Counted from the stretch's first letter, positions 27,475 through 37,995 are shown. The stretch is DNA of 64,000 bases from Neisseriales bacterium (GCA_008017155.1 SSGX01000009.1:62001-126000); one strand, 5' to 3'. Made by a program: numbers and translations. The notes: a model not told the origin generated them from the sequence alone.

Positions 27475-29865
27475 ATGAAAAATATCATCTGGTTTGAAAA
27501 TTTACGAATGAGCGATGTTGGGCAGGTAGGGGGCAAAAATGCCTCATTGGGAGAAATGATTTCCCAGCTTGACAGCAAAGGCATTCGGGTGCCAGGTGGT
27601 TTTGCTACAACTGCTGAGGCGTATAAACACTTTCTTGAAAGCAACAATCTCAAAGCACGTATCGATGCAGTACTTGATAAACTTGATGTTGATAATGTGA
27701 TTGAATTAGCCAAGGCTGGTAAAGAAATTCAAGGTTGGATTATGGATGCACCTTTTCAGCCTGATTTTGAAAAAGACCTAGAACTAGCTTACGAAGAGAT
27801 GCTAAAGCGCTATGGTAACGAAATTTCAGTTGCCGTTCGTTCATCAGCAACAGCTGAAGATTTACCGGATGCTTCATTTGCTGGACAGCAAGATTCATAT
27901 TTAAATATCCGTGGTCTCGATAATCTTAAATCAGCAGTTAAGCAGGTATTTGCTTCATTATATAATGATAGAGCTATTGCTTATCGTGTGCATAAAGGGT
28001 TTGATCACTCGTTGATTTATCTATCAGCAGGCGTGCAGAAAATGGTGCGTTCAGATATTGGTAGCTCGGGAGTATTATTTACTGTTGATACCGAATCAGG
28101 GTTTGATCAGGTTGTATTTATTACATCTAGTTATGGCTTGGGTGAATGTGTAGTTCAGGGAATGGTTAATCCGGACGAATTTTATGTATATAAACCAAAT
28201 TTGGTAAAGAAAAAGCAGTCAATTATCCGTAAAAACCTAGGTAGTAAAGCAATGAAGATGGAATTTGCTGATGCAACCGTTCCCGGTAAATCGGTAAAAA
28301 CTGTTGGTGTTCCAAGTCATGAACGGAATCAGTTTTCTATCAGTGATGCACATATTGTTGAACTAGGGCAATTTGCCATGATTATTGAAGAACATTATGG
28401 TCGTCCGATGGACGTTGAATGGGGTAGGGATGGTGTTGATGGTAAGATTTATATTTTACAAGCTCGCCCAGAAACCGTTAAATCTCAGGAAAATCTAGCA
28501 GGTAAACAAATTCGTTACCATTTAAAAGAGCGTGGTCATGTTCTTGTTGAAGGTCGTGCAGTTGGTCAAAAAGCAGCTACAGGTGTTGTTCGTCTGGTTA
28601 AAGATCATTCAGAAATGCATAGTGTAAAAGCAGGTGATATTTTAGTAACTGATATGACTGATCCTGATTGGGAGCCAGTAATGAAGCGTGCAGCTGCAAT
28701 TGTTACTAATCGGGGTGGGCGTACATGTCATGCAGCAATTATTGCTCGTGAACTTGGTATTCCAGCGATTGTTGGTTGTGAGAATGCAACTGAAGTATTG
28801 CAAGAAGGTCAAGAAATTACAGTTTCTTGTTGTGAAGGTGATACTGGACATATATATCAGGGCAAGCTGGATATCGATGTATTAGAATTAGATATTGGCA
28901 ATATGCCTAAACTTCCGGTTGAAATCATGATGAATGTTGGTAATCCAGAGCTAGCATTTAATTTTTCAATGATTCCTAATGCAGGCGTGGGTTTAGCTCG
29001 CTTAGAGTTTATTATTAATCGCCAAATCGGGATTCATCCAAAAGCATTGCTTGAATTTGATAGCCTACCTGAACCACTTAAATCAACTGTTGAAGAAAAA
29101 ATTTCTGGTTATAGAAGCCCAGTAGATTTTTATGTGGACAAATTGGCTGAAGGTATTGCTACAATTGCTAGTGCTTTTTATCCAAAAAAAGTGATCGTTC
29201 GTTTGTCAGATTTTAAATCAAATGAATACTCTAACCTAATTGGCGGTAAACTATATGAGCCAGTCGAAGAAAATCCGATGATGGGCTTTAGGGGGGCTTC
29301 TCGTTATATTGCTCCAAGCTTCCGTGATTGCTTTGATTTAGAATGTATGGCGATTAATAAAGTACGTACCTTGATGGGCTTTGATAATGTTACTATAATG
29401 ATTCCATTTGTTAGGACAACGCAGGAGGCTAAAGAGGTTATTGAGCTTTTAGCAAATAATGGTCTTGAAAGAGGCAAAAATGGTCTTAATATCTATATGA
29501 TGTGTGAAATTCCATCAAATGCGATTTTGGCAGAGAAATTCTTGGATTATTTTGATGGATTCTCAATTGGTTCAAACGATATGACTCAGTTGACACTCGG
29601 GATTGATCGTGACTCAAATGGGGCAATTGCGGCTTCTTTTGATGAAAGAAATGATGCGGTTAAAGCAATGTTGCATCTTGCAATCAGTGCTTGTCGTAAG
29701 CATGGCAAATATGTGGGGATTTGTGGACAGGGTCCATCGGATCATCCGGATTTTGCCCAATGGTTAATTGAAGAGGGTATTGAAACAATCTCTCTAAATC
29801 CGGATACCGTTATTGACACCTGGTTATATTTATTTGATCATTTAAACAATCAAGGAGCTAAATAA
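27475..29865 (+). CDS. ppsA: phosphoenolpyruvate synthase
   Basis: A 796-residue PEP synthase. Domains in order: N-terminal nucleotide-binding part (GGKNASLGEM, VRSSATAEDLPDASFAGQQ), the swivelling phosphohistidine domain (TNRGGRTCHAAIIARELG), and the C-terminal PEP/pyruvate barrel (GFRGASRY, IMIPFVRT, GSNDMTQLTLGIDRD, CGQGPSDHP). It makes PEP from pyruvate and ATP for gluconeogenesis. It is the first gene of a tight run: its stop shares one base with the fabF start. The 180 bases upstream have no gene; GTGAGG precedes the ATG. Confidence 0.96.
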   Translation: MKNIIWFENLRMSDVGQVGGKNASLGEMISQLDSKGIRVPGGFATTAEAYKHFLESNNLKARIDAVLDKLDVDNVIELAKAGKEIQGWIMDAPFQPDFEKDLELAYEEMLKRYGNEISVAVRSSATAEDLPDASFAGQQDSYLNIRGLDNLKSAVKQVFASLYNDRAIAYRVHKGFDHSLIYLSAGVQKMVRSDIGSSGVLFTVDTESGFDQVVFITSSYGLGECVVQGMVNPDEFYVYKPNLVKKKQSIIRKNLGSKAMKMEFADATVPGKSVKTVGVPSHERNQFSISDAHIVELGQFAMIIEEHYGRPMDVEWGRDGVDGKIYILQARPETVKSQENLAGKQIRYHLKERGHVLVEGRAVGQKAATGVVRLVKDHSEMHSVKAGDILVTDMTDPDWEPVMKRAAAIVTNRGGRTCHAAIIARELGIPAIVGCENATEVLQEGQEITVSCCEGDTGHIYQGKLDIDVLELDIGNMPKLPVEIMMNVGNPELAFNFSMIPNAGVGLARLEFIINRQIGIHPKALLEFDSLPEPLKSTVEEKISGYRSPVDFYVDKLAEGIATIASAFYPKKVIVRLSDFKSNEYSNLIGGKLYEPVEENPMMGFRGASRYIAPSFRDCFDLECMAINKVRTLMGFDNVTIMIPFVRTTQEAKEVIELLANNGLERGKNGLNIYMMCEIPSNAILAEKFLDYFDGFSIGSNDMTQLTLGIDRDSNGAIAASFDERNDAVKAMLHLAISACRKHGKYVGICGQGPSDHPDFAQWLIEEGIETISLNPDTVIDTWLYLFDHLNNQGAK

Positions 29866-31097
29866 TGTCAAAAAGACGAGTAGTGATTACTGGAATAGGG
29901 ATAGTATCTCCTGTTGGTAATGACTTGGCTACTAGCTGGAAGAATATTATTGCTGGGGTTAGTGGAATTGATTTAATTACACATTTTGATGCTACTAATA
30001 TTGCTACCAAAATTGCTGGTGAAGTTAAAGGTTTTTCTACTGACGGTTTTGTCGATCCAAGAGAAGCACGACGCATGGATAGATTTATTCAGTTGGGAAT
30101 GGTGGCTGGTGTTCAGGCGGTTCGGGATTCTGGAATTGAAGACTGTAATATTGATAAGGAACGTGTTGGATTAATTATCGGTTCTGGGATTGGTGGCTTA
30201 CCAAGTATTGAAGAAAATTCAATAACCTTGAAAGAAAAAGGCCCACGTCGTATTTCACCATTTTTTATTCCGGGTGCGCTAGGAAATATGATTTCTGGTC
30301 AATTATCTATCCTTTATGGTTATAAAGGTGTTAATTACGGCGTGGTCAGTGCTTGTGCTTCAAGTAATCATTGCATGGGTGATGCTGCTCGCTATATCGA
30401 ATACGGTGATTGTGATATTATGCTTGCTGGTGGGGCTGAGGCTAGTATTTGTGCGGTTGGTATGGCTGGGTTTAATGTACTAAAAGCATTATCAACCCGA
30501 AATGATGATCCAAAAACGGCTTCTCGTCCATGGGATAAAGATCGTGATGGTTTTGTTATGGGCGAAGGTTCGGCTGTATTTGTGCTTGAAGAATATGAAC
30601 ATGCCAAAAAGCGTGGTGCTAAAATCTATGCTGAAATAGTTGGCTATGGTGCAAGTTCGGATGCTAATCATATAACTGCACCTACAGTTGATGGTCCAGC
30701 ACGCAGTATGCGCATGGCATTAAAAAATGCAGGTATCAATCCAGAACAGATTGGTTATGTAAATGCACATGGTACTTCAACTCCATTAGGCGATTTGAAT
30801 GAAACTAATGCGGTAAAAGAAGTTTTTGGTGATCATGCTTATAAACTGTCTGTTAGTTCAACTAAATCGATGACTGGACACCTATTGGGTGCTGCTAGTG
30901 CGATTGAAGCTGTGTTTACAGTTAAAGCAATTCAAGATGGAATTATTCCGCCAACGATTAATATCTTTGAACAAGATCCAGAATGTGATTTGGATTATAC
31001 TGCAAATGTAGCCAAAGAGCGCTCTTTAGAATATGGAATGTCAAATTCATTTGGCTTTGGTGGTACTAATTCAACAGTAATATTCAAGAAAGTTTAG
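29865..31097 (+). CDS. fabF: beta-ketoacyl-ACP synthase II
   Basis: A 410-residue condensing enzyme. The active-site cysteine lies in VVSACASSNHCMGDAA, the two histidines in NAHGTSTPLGD and KSMTGHLLGA, and the C-terminus has NSFGFGGTNS. It elongates malonyl-ACP in fatty acid synthesis. Its ATG shares one base with the ppsA stop (TAATG), a translationally coupled arrangement; AAGGAG lies upstream. No acpP or fabG is adjacent, so this copy is outside the usual fab cluster. Confidence 0.95.
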   Translation: MSKRRVVITGIGIVSPVGNDLATSWKNIIAGVSGIDLITHFDATNIATKIAGEVKGFSTDGFVDPREARRMDRFIQLGMVAGVQAVRDSGIEDCNIDKERVGLIIGSGIGGLPSIEENSITLKEKGPRRISPFFIPGALGNMISGQLSILYGYKGVNYGVVSACASSNHCMGDAARYIEYGDCDIMLAGGAEASICAVGMAGFNVLKALSTRNDDPKTASRPWDKDRDGFVMGEGSAVFVLEEYEHAKKRGAKIYAEIVGYGASSDANHITAPTVDGPARSMRMALKNAGINPEQIGYVNAHGTSTPLGDLNETNAVKEVFGDHAYKLSVSSTKSMTGHLLGAASAIEAVFTVKAIQDGIIPPTINIFEQDPECDLDYTANVAKERSLEYGMSNSFGFGGTNSTVIFKKV

Positions 31098-31107
31098 AGT
31101 TTAGCAT

Positions 31108-31344
31108 ATGGGAAAAATGATTAATTGTATAAAGCTAGGAGTTGAATCAGAAGGTCTTGATTTTCCTCCGGTGCCAGGAGAGCTTGGGCAGAAGATACTC
31201 GATAATGTGTCAAAAGAAGCATGGCAAGCGTGGCTTAAACAGCAGACAATGATAATTAATGAGAATCGCTTGAATTTATCTGAAGAAGCTGCACGTAAAT
31301 ATTTACGCCAGCAAATGGAATATTATTTTTTTGCAGGTAAGTAA
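31108..31344 (+). CDS. yggX: Fe(2+)-trafficking protein YggX
   Basis: This 78-residue protein carries the compact YggX sequence: [20 protein letters not shown], then [19 protein letters not shown] and a C-terminal [14 protein letters not shown]. The N-terminal cysteine is present. The family protects iron-sulfur enzymes and DNA from oxidative damage and is linked to iron handling. It lies 10 bases after fabF and its stop directly abuts the galU start codon, so it belongs to the ppsA-fabF-yggX-galU run. Confidence 0.95.
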   Translation: MGKMINCIKLGVESEGLDFPPVPGELGQKILDNVSKEAWQAWLKQQTMIINENRLNLSEEAARKYLRQQMEYYFFAGK

Positions 31345-32223
31345 ATGGTTACTAAAATAACTAAGGCAGTGTTTCCTGTTGCGGGGATGGGTACAAGGTT
31401 TTTGCCTGCTACCAAAGCTTCACCAAAAGAAATGCTTCCTATTGTAGATAAGCCATTGATTCAATATGCTGTTGAAGAAGCAATAGATGCTGGTATTACC
31501 GAATTGATTTTTATTACTGGACGTAATAAACGGACAATCGAAGATCATTTCGATAAGGCTTATGAGCTGGAAACTGAGCTTGAATTAAAAAATAAGACTA
31601 AACTATTGGAAATTGTCCAGAATATTTTGCCAAGCAATGTGAATTGTATCTATATTCGGCAAGCTGAGGCTTTAGGGTTAGGACATGCAGTATTGACTGC
31701 TAGCACAGTTGTGGGTAATGAGCCATTTGCAGTTATTCTCGCTGATGAATTAATTGATGCTAAACCAGGTGCTTTAGCGCAGATGATGGAAGTCTATCGA
31801 GAGACTGAATCTTCGGTTTTAGGTGTAAATGAAGTTGATCCAGCCGATGTTTCGTCATATGGAATAGTTAAGCTTGCGGAAGCGTCTATGCGGTATAAAA
31901 AGATTGAGCAGATTGTTGAAAAGCCGAAACCAGAAAATGCACCATCTAATCTAGCTGCTGTTGGTCGCTATATTCTGACACCCCGTATTTTTACTGAATT
32001 ACGTAATACGAAACGTGGTATTGGTGGTGAAATCCAGCTGACAGATGCAATCTCTGAAGTCCTTCATTATGAAGCTATTTTTGCGCATATTATTGAAGGT
32101 AAACGCTATGATTGCGGATCTAAACTAGGTTATCTTGAAGCTACTATTGGCTATGGGCTTAAACATCCAGAATTTGGTATTGAATTTAGAAACTACCTAA
32201 AACAATTGCAATTAAGTTTGTAA
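31345..32223 (+). CDS. galU: UTP-glucose-1-phosphate uridylyltransferase
   Basis: A 292-residue GalU nucleotidyltransferase. Marks are the N-terminal [23 protein letters not shown] loop (nucleotide binding; quoted only in part here as a pattern GxGTRFLP), [13 protein letters not shown], the Asp/Glu metal region in VILADELID and [13 protein letters not shown]. It makes UDP-glucose for lipopolysaccharide, exopolysaccharide or trehalose synthesis. The ATG abuts the yggX stop, so it is translationally linked. A hairpin about 10 bases after the stop may end the operon. Confidence 0.95.
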   Translation: MVTKITKAVFPVAGMGTRFLPATKASPKEMLPIVDKPLIQYAVEEAIDAGITELIFITGRNKRTIEDHFDKAYELETELELKNKTKLLEIVQNILPSNVNCIYIRQAEALGLGHAVLTASTVVGNEPFAVILADELIDAKPGALAQMMEVYRETESSVLGVNEVDPADVSSYGIVKLAEASMRYKKIEQIVEKPKPENAPSNLAAVGRYILTPRIFTELRNTKRGIGGEIQLTDAISEVLHYEAIFAHIIEGKRYDCGSKLGYLEATIGYGLKHPEFGIEFRNYLKQLQLSL

Positions 32224-32232
32224 TTTTTCTTT

Positions 32233-32269
32233 TTGTCTGGGACAGTTATCGTTTATTGTACCCAGACAA
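32233..32269 (+). terminator. hairpin after galU, possible terminator
   Basis: TTGTCTGGG and CCCAGACAA form a perfect 9-bp stem around a 19-base loop, starting 10 bases after the galU stop. The following T-rich stretch is interrupted, so termination may be partial or factor-aided. Confidence 0.5.
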
Positions 32270-32523
32270 TTCTCAATTTTTACTCCTCGAATTTTCTATT
32301 TCTATAATTATAGTTTTGTTTCAAAATGCTGCACATTTTTAATGGTTAAATACCTTTATTTTTTTAGGGGTTTAAGTTGCTTTTGGTGTGTTGTCATAAT
32401 CTTTGAAACTCATTCTCTACCAGTTGTTTGTCATTGTTATTAATGTGGTTGTTTCGCTGTAATGTTTGGTAATTATATTCATTTCATGGAGCTAATTAAA
32501 TATATAAAACCACAATTTTAATG

Positions 32524-32553
32524 TTGACATTTTGATTTTAAGTGAATTAAAAT
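32524..32553 (+). promoter_or_regulatory. sigma70 promoter for the outer-membrane protein gene
   Basis: TTGACA (32524-32529), an 18-base spacer and TAAAAT (32548-32553) form a near-consensus promoter. The start would be near 32560, giving a leader of about 84 bases before the ATG, with AAAAGGA as ribosome binding site. This suggests strong constitutive expression. Confidence 0.65.
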
Positions 32554-32643
32554 TACTCCATATAAGGTTATATAGCCATGTTTAAATAATGGTTATATTG
32601 GGGTAATATAATTTATCAAAACTATAAATCAAAAGGAATAATA

Positions 32644-33372
32644 ATGAAAAAACTATTATTGGTAACCTTGTCACTAGGCTCTTGTGTCTTGGCTAATGCA
32701 GATTCATTTCAGGATTTTAATAATAATGCTTTTTTACAATATGGTAATGTATATGTTAACCAGAATCAGGCTGGTCAGGCTCAAGAGTGGTCAGTTGGTG
32801 CTAACGTTCAGACAAAGAACAATATCTGGATTAATGCAATAGCAACCGGGATGCCAAATAATGATTCATTAGCGGTGAGTTTACCTGGCTACAATACTAC
32901 TTTAGGTGGATCAACTTATGGGCAATTTTTAGCTACAGCCAAGGCAGGTTATGCATTTCAATTTGGTAAGGGTGATAGTAATGGCTTTCAGGTAATTCCT
33001 TATGCCACTTATACTTATGGTACATCATTAGGTGCGATTAATCAATATTATGGTCTTGGTGTAAAGCCTGAATATCGTTTTGCTTCAGCTCTTAAAGTTT
33101 CACTTGATATGACTGCTTATGATGCAACTCAAGCAGGTGGTGGTGCGGGATTACAGCCAGCAACGGTAAATCCTACTTTTTGGGGACAGTCTAATAATGG
33201 TTATATTCAGGATTTTCGCTATACTATCAATCCAGAAGTCCAGTATGACATAGCTAAAACAATTTTGCTTGGTGTTGGTTATTCTTATGATAACTCATTT
33301 AACCAAAAACAAACAACGATGAATGGTGCTGGTAATTCTACACTTTATGCTAAAGTTGGTTATTTATTCTAA
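32644..33372 (+). CDS. predicted outer-membrane beta-barrel protein
   Basis: A 242-residue exported protein. Residues 1-19 form a signal peptide ending ANA before Asp20. The mature part alternates polar and aromatic residues in strand-like blocks with Gly/Asn-rich turns and ends with a phenylalanine (KVGYLF), the usual C-terminal signal for beta-barrel insertion. It would fit a small barrel of about 8-10 strands. I do not recognise a named family. The strong upstream promoter and following terminator suggest a single-gene, abundantly made surface protein. Confidence 0.75.
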   Translation: MKKLLLVTLSLGSCVLANADSFQDFNNNAFLQYGNVYVNQNQAGQAQEWSVGANVQTKNNIWINAIATGMPNNDSLAVSLPGYNTTLGGSTYGQFLATAKAGYAFQFGKGDSNGFQVIPYATYTYGTSLGAINQYYGLGVKPEYRFASALKVSLDMTAYDATQAGGGAGLQPATVNPTFWGQSNNGYIQDFRYTINPEVQYDIAKTILLGVGYSYDNSFNQKQTTMNGAGNSTLYAKVGYLF

Positions 33373-33408
33373 TTTTTTTGTTTTTTCTTTTTGTGCTTTC
33401 CTTCCTCT

Positions 33409-33436
33409 AGCTGGTATTTCCCTACCAGCTTTTTTA
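33409..33436 (+). terminator. rho-independent terminator after the outer-membrane protein gene
   Basis: AGCTGGTA-TTTCCC-TACCAGCT is a perfect 8-bp stem with a 6-base loop followed by six T residues: a textbook intrinsic terminator. Confidence 0.9.
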
Positions 33437-33522
33437 TTAATTTAAAAGTTATTTTCATAAAGATGCAATTTTATGCTAAACTCAATTTATATTATTAAGT
33501 AAATCTAAGTGAGTACTTCTAT

Positions 33523-34470
33523 ATGAATAAATTACTACAGAGTCTAACAAAAGCTGAGCTACATATACATATTGAAGGTAGTCTTGAACCGGAAATGATG
33601 TTTGAGCTAGCACAAAGAAATAAAATTGCACTACCATATAATAATGTAGCGGAGATACGAAAGGCTTATCAGTTCACTAATTTACAATCTTTTCTTGATT
33701 TATATTATCGTGGGATGGGTGTTCTCCAAACTGAACAAGATTTTTATGATCTGATGTTTGCCTATTTGAAAAAAGTTACTAGTCAAAATGTTAGTAAGGT
33801 AGAGATATTCTTTGATCCGCAAGGGCATACATCACGTAATGTGAAATGGAATACATTTATGCAGGGTTTTAAACGTGCAATCAATGATGCTAAGGTAAAT
33901 TTAAATATTGATGCAAACCTAATTATGTGCTTTCTTCGCCATTTGCCAGAATCAGATGCAATTACTACATTTGAAGAAGCAATGAATTATAGAGATTTAT
34001 TTATTGGGGTTGGACTTGACTCCTCGGAAGTTGGTTATCCGCCATCATTATTTAAGCAGGTGTTTAAGTTGGCTCGTGACGCTGGGCTTTATTTGGTAGC
34101 TCATGCAGGGGAAGAGGGCGATGCTAATTACGTTTGGGAAGCAATTGATGAGTTAGGTGTTCATCGAATTGATCATGGTAATAATGCTATAAATGATCTT
34201 ACCTTAATTAAGCGTATTGCTAACGATAAGTTGGCATTAACCATGTGTCCTCTTTCTAATCAACGCTTACAAAGTGTTCCTGATCTTTCTAAGCACCAAT
34301 TACGTAAATTTATGGATTATGGTGTCAAGGTTACTATTAATTCAGATGATCCTGCCTATTTTGGTGGTTATGTTAATGAAAACTATCAGGCATTGGCTGA
34401 TGCCTTGAATCTTTCTACTGATGAAATTACGACTATTGCGAAAAACAGTCTTGATGCTTGTTTTGTTTGA
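33523..34470 (+). CDS. adenine deaminase, adenosine deaminase-like family
   Basis: A 315-residue metal-dependent deaminase of the ADA superfamily. Metal and catalytic residues are visible: AELHIHIEGS near the start, VAHAGEEG, RIDHGNN and INSDDPAYFGG. Several stretches point to the Aah1-like adenine deaminase branch rather than adenosine deaminase: EIFFDPQGHTSR, CFLRHL and VGLDSSEVGYPPS. It would turn adenine into hypoxanthine for purine salvage. It lies 18 bases before yaiI, likely one transcript starting after the preceding terminator. Confidence 0.85.
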   Translation: MNKLLQSLTKAELHIHIEGSLEPEMMFELAQRNKIALPYNNVAEIRKAYQFTNLQSFLDLYYRGMGVLQTEQDFYDLMFAYLKKVTSQNVSKVEIFFDPQGHTSRNVKWNTFMQGFKRAINDAKVNLNIDANLIMCFLRHLPESDAITTFEEAMNYRDLFIGVGLDSSEVGYPPSLFKQVFKLARDAGLYLVAHAGEEGDANYVWEAIDELGVHRIDHGNNAINDLTLIKRIANDKLALTMCPLSNQRLQSVPDLSKHQLRKFMDYGVKVTINSDDPAYFGGYVNENYQALADALNLSTDEITTIAKNSLDACFV

Positions 34471-34488
34471 TTTAAAATAAAGTCTATA

Positions 34489-34938
34489 ATGAAGATATAT
34501 GTTGATGCAGATGCTTGTCCCAAAGCGGTAAAAGAAATATTATTCCGGGCTGTAATTCGAAAGCAGCTTGAGCTAATTATGGTAGCTAATCAAGTTTTAC
34601 AGTTACCACCACATCCAAACATTAAAATGTTGCAAGTAAATAAAGGTTTTGATGAAGCTGATAATGAAATTATTCGTTTAATCACTAAAGGCGATTTATT
34701 GATCACGGCAGATATTCCATTAGCTAGTAGCGCAGTTGAGAAGGAGGCACTCGTGATTAATCCCCGTGGCAAAATTTATACTCGTGAGAATATAAAACAG
34801 GAACTTGCCACCCGCGATTTAATGGCACATTTAAGGGATAATCTTGAAATCAGGGGTGGACCTGCACCTTATAGCGATAAAGATAAAACTGCCTTTGCTA
34901 ATATACTAGATAAGATATTGACAAAACTAAAAGTTTAA
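34489..34938 (+). CDS. yaiI: YaiI/YqxD family protein (UPF0178)
   Basis: A 149-residue protein beginning KIYVDADACPKAVKE, the signature of the YaiI/YqxD group, with later LLITADIPLASSAVEK and NPRGKIYTRENI segments. The conserved acidic residues suggest a PIN-like nuclease fold, but no reaction is established for the family. It follows adenine deaminase by 18 bases and ends at a shared bidirectional terminator. Confidence 0.9.
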   Translation: MKIYVDADACPKAVKEILFRAVIRKQLELIMVANQVLQLPPHPNIKMLQVNKGFDEADNEIIRLITKGDLLITADIPLASSAVEKEALVINPRGKIYTRENIKQELATRDLMAHLRDNLEIRGGPAPYSDKDKTAFANILDKILTKLKV

Positions 34939-34961
34939 AAGCAGGTAATTTACCTGCTTTT
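34937..34961. terminator. bidirectional terminator between yaiI and clpB
   Basis: AAAAGCAGGTAA and TTACCTGCTTTT form a perfect 12-bp inverted repeat separated by one base, with A/T tails on both sides. It overlaps the last bases of yaiI and lies one base past the clpB stop, serving both convergent genes. Confidence 0.88.
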
Positions 34962-34962
34962 A

Positions 34963-37530
34963 TCAGTTAAATGTGATTTCACTATTACTAGCTTCAACCA
35001 TAATTGCCTGTTCTGGAGCATATTTGCCATTTAGGATAGATTTAGCTAGCGGATTTTCAATATATTGTTGGATCGCCCGTTTTAGTGGACGAGCGCCATA
35101 GACTGGGTCAAAGCCAACATTTGCCAGTAAATCTAGTGCCTCAGTACTAACCTGTAAATGTAATTGCATTTTAGCCAGTCTTTCTTCCAAGCGTTTAAGC
35201 TGGATCTTGGCAATGCTCCGTATTTGTTCCTGATTTAGTCCATGGAAAACAACTACTTCATCAACCCGATTGACAAATTCAGGTCTAAAGAAATGTTTTA
35301 ATTCCTCCATTACGGTAGCCTTGATTGCTTCATATGGCTCATGCGCCATACTTTGAATCTGCTGTGAACCAATATTTGAAGTCATTACAACGACTGTATT
35401 ACTAAAATCAACTGTACGACCCTGTCCATCAGTCAAACGCCCATCATCAAGTACTTGTAGTAGAATATTAAATACATCCGAATGAGCTTTTTCAACTTCA
35501 TCAAGGAGAATTACACTATATGGTTTACGGCGAACCTGTTCGGTTAGATAACCACCTTCTTCATAACCAACATATCCTGGAGGGGCACCTACCAAACGTG
35601 AAACGCTGTGTTTTTCCATATATTCTGACATATCAATCCTGATTAAGTGTTCTTCACTATCAAAAAGGAATCCTGCCAAAGCTTTACAAAGCTCAGTTTT
35701 ACCAACTCCAGTTGGACCAAGAAATAAGAATGAACCATATGGTTTATTTGGATCAGATAAACCAGAGCGCGATCTACGAATTGCATCCGCAATCGCCTCT
35801 ACTGCTTGAGATTGCCCAATTACTTTTTCATGTAGTTTATCTTCCATTTTAAGTAATTTGTCTTTTTCCCCTTGCATCATTTTAGCAACTGGTATGCCCG
35901 TTGCTCTTGATACAACTTCGGCAATTTCTTCAGCGCCAACTTCAGTACGTAATAATTTTAGTTGCTTATGTTCACCTTTTTCCGCCTGTCCCAAACGAGC
36001 TGTTAATTCTGGTAATTTACCATATTCCAATTCAGCAACTTTTTGCCAGTCGCCTTTGCGTTTAAAACTTTCAATTTCGGATTTGAGTTTGTCAATCTCA
36101 TCCTTAATTGATTGCGCCCCTTGAACCATGGCTTTTTCATTATTCCAGACTTCTTCTAGATCGGCAAATTCTTTTTCTAGTTCATTTATTTCGCTTTCAA
36201 TAATTTCTAACCGTTTTTTACTCGCATCATCAGTCTCTTTTTTAACTGCTTCACGCTCAATTTTTAACTGAATTATTCTACGTTCAAGCTTATCCATTGA
36301 TTCTGGCTTGGAGTCAATCTCCATTTTGATTCGTGAAGCTGCCTCATCAATTAAATCAATTGCCTTATCCGGTAAAAAACGGTCGGTAATGTATCTATGG
36401 GATAATTCCGCGGCAGCAACAATCGCCGGGTCGGTAATTTCAACACCATGGTGAATTTCATATTTTTCCTGTAAGCCACGTAAAATTGCAATCGTATCTT
36501 CTACCGTTGGTTCTCCAACAAGTACTTTCTGAAACCGACGTTCCAACGCAGGATCTTTTTCAATATATTTACGGTATTCATCAAGCGTAGTTGCTCCGAT
36601 ACAATGTAATTCACCGCGCGCAAGAGCTGGTTTTAGCATATTCCCAGCATCAATCGCACCTTCAGCCTTACCTGCACCCACCAGAGTATGAATCTCATCA
36701 ATAAAAATCAGGGTTTGACCTTCATCCTGAGCTAGTTCATTTAATACTGATTTAAGCCGTTCTTCAAATTCACCACGATATTTAGCACCTGCCAATAAAG
36801 ATGCTAGATCAAGAACTAAAAGCCGCTTATTTTTAAGTCCTTCAGGAACTTCACTATTTATAATTCGTTGCGCAAGTCCTTCAACAATTGCGGTTTTACC
36901 AACTCCTGGTTCTCCGATTAATACTGGATTATTTTTGGTGCGACGTTGGAGTACCTGAATTGCCCGACGAATCTCGTCATCCCGTCCAATTACTGGATCT
37001 AGTTTACCGATTCGTGCTCGCTCAGTCAAATCAACGGTATATTTTTTTAGAGCTTCCCGTTGAGCCTCCGAATCTTGGCTATCTACCATCTGTCCACCAC
37101 GAATATCCATGATTACCTTATTTACATCAGTATGTTTGACGTTGAATTTTTTTAGTATCTGTCCAGTTTCACCTTTATCTTCTAAAGCAGCAAGAAGGAA
37201 TAATTCCGAAGCAATGAAATTATCCTGTAGCTTCATAGCGATTTTTTCAGTTATATTTAATAAATTTGCCAAATCCCGAGAAACATTTATTTCCCCACCA
37301 GAACCAGATACTTTTGGTAGCCTAGTAATATTACTATTCAATTCAACTTTAAGTGGAGTAATATTTACACCTATTTTAGCTAGAATGCTTGCTACTGTTG
37401 AGTTTTCTTCATTTAGCATGGCTAGTAATAGATGCTGTGGTTCAATATATGGATTATCATTTGCCAGCGCAAGACTTTGAGCTTCTTGCATTGCTGATTG
37501 AAATTTAGTTGTTAGTTTATCAAAACGCAT
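34963..37530 (-). CDS. clpB: ATP-dependent disaggregase ClpB
   Basis: An 855-residue ClpB of normal length. N-terminal Clp repeats (residues 1-145) are followed by NBD1 with Walker [14 protein letters not shown], the long coiled-coil middle domain (about 400-530) and NBD2 with [13 protein letters not shown] and the [15 protein letters not shown] region. It rescues aggregated proteins with DnaK/DnaJ/GrpE, all of which are encoded in this window. A heat-shock promoter matching those of grpE and dnaJ lies 36-63 bases upstream of the ATG (separate entry). Confidence 0.97.
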   Translation of the reverse strand: MRFDKLTTKFQSAMQEAQSLALANDNPYIEPQHLLLAMLNEENSTVASILAKIGVNITPLKVELNSNITRLPKVSGSGGEINVSRDLANLLNITEKIAMKLQDNFIASELFLLAALEDKGETGQILKKFNVKHTDVNKVIMDIRGGQMVDSQDSEAQREALKKYTVDLTERARIGKLDPVIGRDDEIRRAIQVLQRRTKNNPVLIGEPGVGKTAIVEGLAQRIINSEVPEGLKNKRLLVLDLASLLAGAKYRGEFEERLKSVLNELAQDEGQTLIFIDEIHTLVGAGKAEGAIDAGNMLKPALARGELHCIGATTLDEYRKYIEKDPALERRFQKVLVGEPTVEDTIAILRGLQEKYEIHHGVEITDPAIVAAAELSHRYITDRFLPDKAIDLIDEAASRIKMEIDSKPESMDKLERRIIQLKIEREAVKKETDDASKKRLEIIESEINELEKEFADLEEVWNNEKAMVQGAQSIKDEIDKLKSEIESFKRKGDWQKVAELEYGKLPELTARLGQAEKGEHKQLKLLRTEVGAEEIAEVVSRATGIPVAKMMQGEKDKLLKMEDKLHEKVIGQSQAVEAIADAIRRSRSGLSDPNKPYGSFLFLGPTGVGKTELCKALAGFLFDSEEHLIRIDMSEYMEKHSVSRLVGAPPGYVGYEEGGYLTEQVRRKPYSVILLDEVEKAHSDVFNILLQVLDDGRLTDGQGRTVDFSNTVVVMTSNIGSQQIQSMAHEPYEAIKATVMEELKHFFRPEFVNRVDEVVVFHGLNQEQIRSIAKIQLKRLEERLAKMQLHLQVSTEALDLLANVGFDPVYGARPLKRAIQQYIENPLAKSILNGKYAPEQAIMVEASNSEITFN

Positions 37531-37565
37531 TTTATTCTCCTTTTTGCGTAAGCTTTCTATTCCTT

Positions 37566-37593
37566 ATATAGGGTAGGGTTATTATATTTCAAT
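37566..37593 (-). promoter_or_regulatory. sigma32-type heat-shock promoter of clpB
   Basis: Read on the minus strand: ATTGAAA (37593-37587), a 14-base spacer, then CCTATAT (37572-37566). It matches the grpE promoter in spacer length and -10 box, with one change in the -35 box. The -10 ends about 36 bases before the clpB ATG. Confidence 0.75.
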
Positions 37594-37674
37594 AATTTAA
37601 TTTAAATATATTTATTGGGAAATTCAATGCTATGCTAAAATACCAATTACTGTTTACATCTAAAAGGTATTATT

Positions 37675-37995
37675 ATGCAGAAAATAAAAATAGGCTTATT
37701 AGGGGTGCTTCTTTCTGGTGGGATACTGGTTGCGAATGCTGCGCCTACAACACCTCAGCTGCCGACAATGAATGCAGCAACATTAAAAAATTATGATGGT
37801 AAAGATGGTCATAAAGCGTACGTAGCGCTTAATGGTTATGTTTATGACGTAAGTAATGTTAGTGCTTGGAAAGGTGGCAAACATTATAAAGGAATGGTTG
37901 CTGGTACTGATTTGACTTCACATATTGATGAATCACCACATGGTCCAAATGTAGTTAAACAGCTAAAGCTAAAACCAGTTGCTATTTATAAATAA
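37675..37995 (+). CDS. exported cytochrome b5-like heme-binding protein
   Basis: A 106-residue protein with a signal peptide (residues 1-22, ending ANA) and a single cytochrome b5-like domain of the short, MAPR-like form: AYVALNGYVYDVS, W-KGGKHYKGMVAGTDLT and DESPHGPNVV. His70 (KHY), His83 and His89 are candidate heme ligands. The domain would sit in the periplasm and could carry electrons or bind heme; its partner is unknown. It is transcribed alone, divergent from clpB and ended by a strong palindromic terminator. Confidence 0.78.
   Translation: MQKIKIGLLGVLLSGGILVANAAPTTPQLPTMNAATLKNYDGKDGHKAYVALNGYVYDVSNVSAWKGGKHYKGMVAGTDLTSHIDESPHGPNVVKQLKLKPVAIYK

Larger units (their letters stand above)
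32224..32643. other. 420-base intergenic region galU / outer-membrane protein
   Basis: No coding frame or RNA gene is visible. It contains the galU hairpin at its left end and a good sigma70 promoter for the outer-membrane protein at its right end (separate entries). The middle, about 32280-32515, is plain AT-rich sequence in which I see no clear structure. Confidence 0.7.

Noticed and set aside
32280..32515. Small RNA or short gene in the galU/outer-membrane protein gap
   Set aside because: No open frame with start and ribosome binding site, no stable hairpin with T run, and no promoter pointing into it other than the one at its right end.
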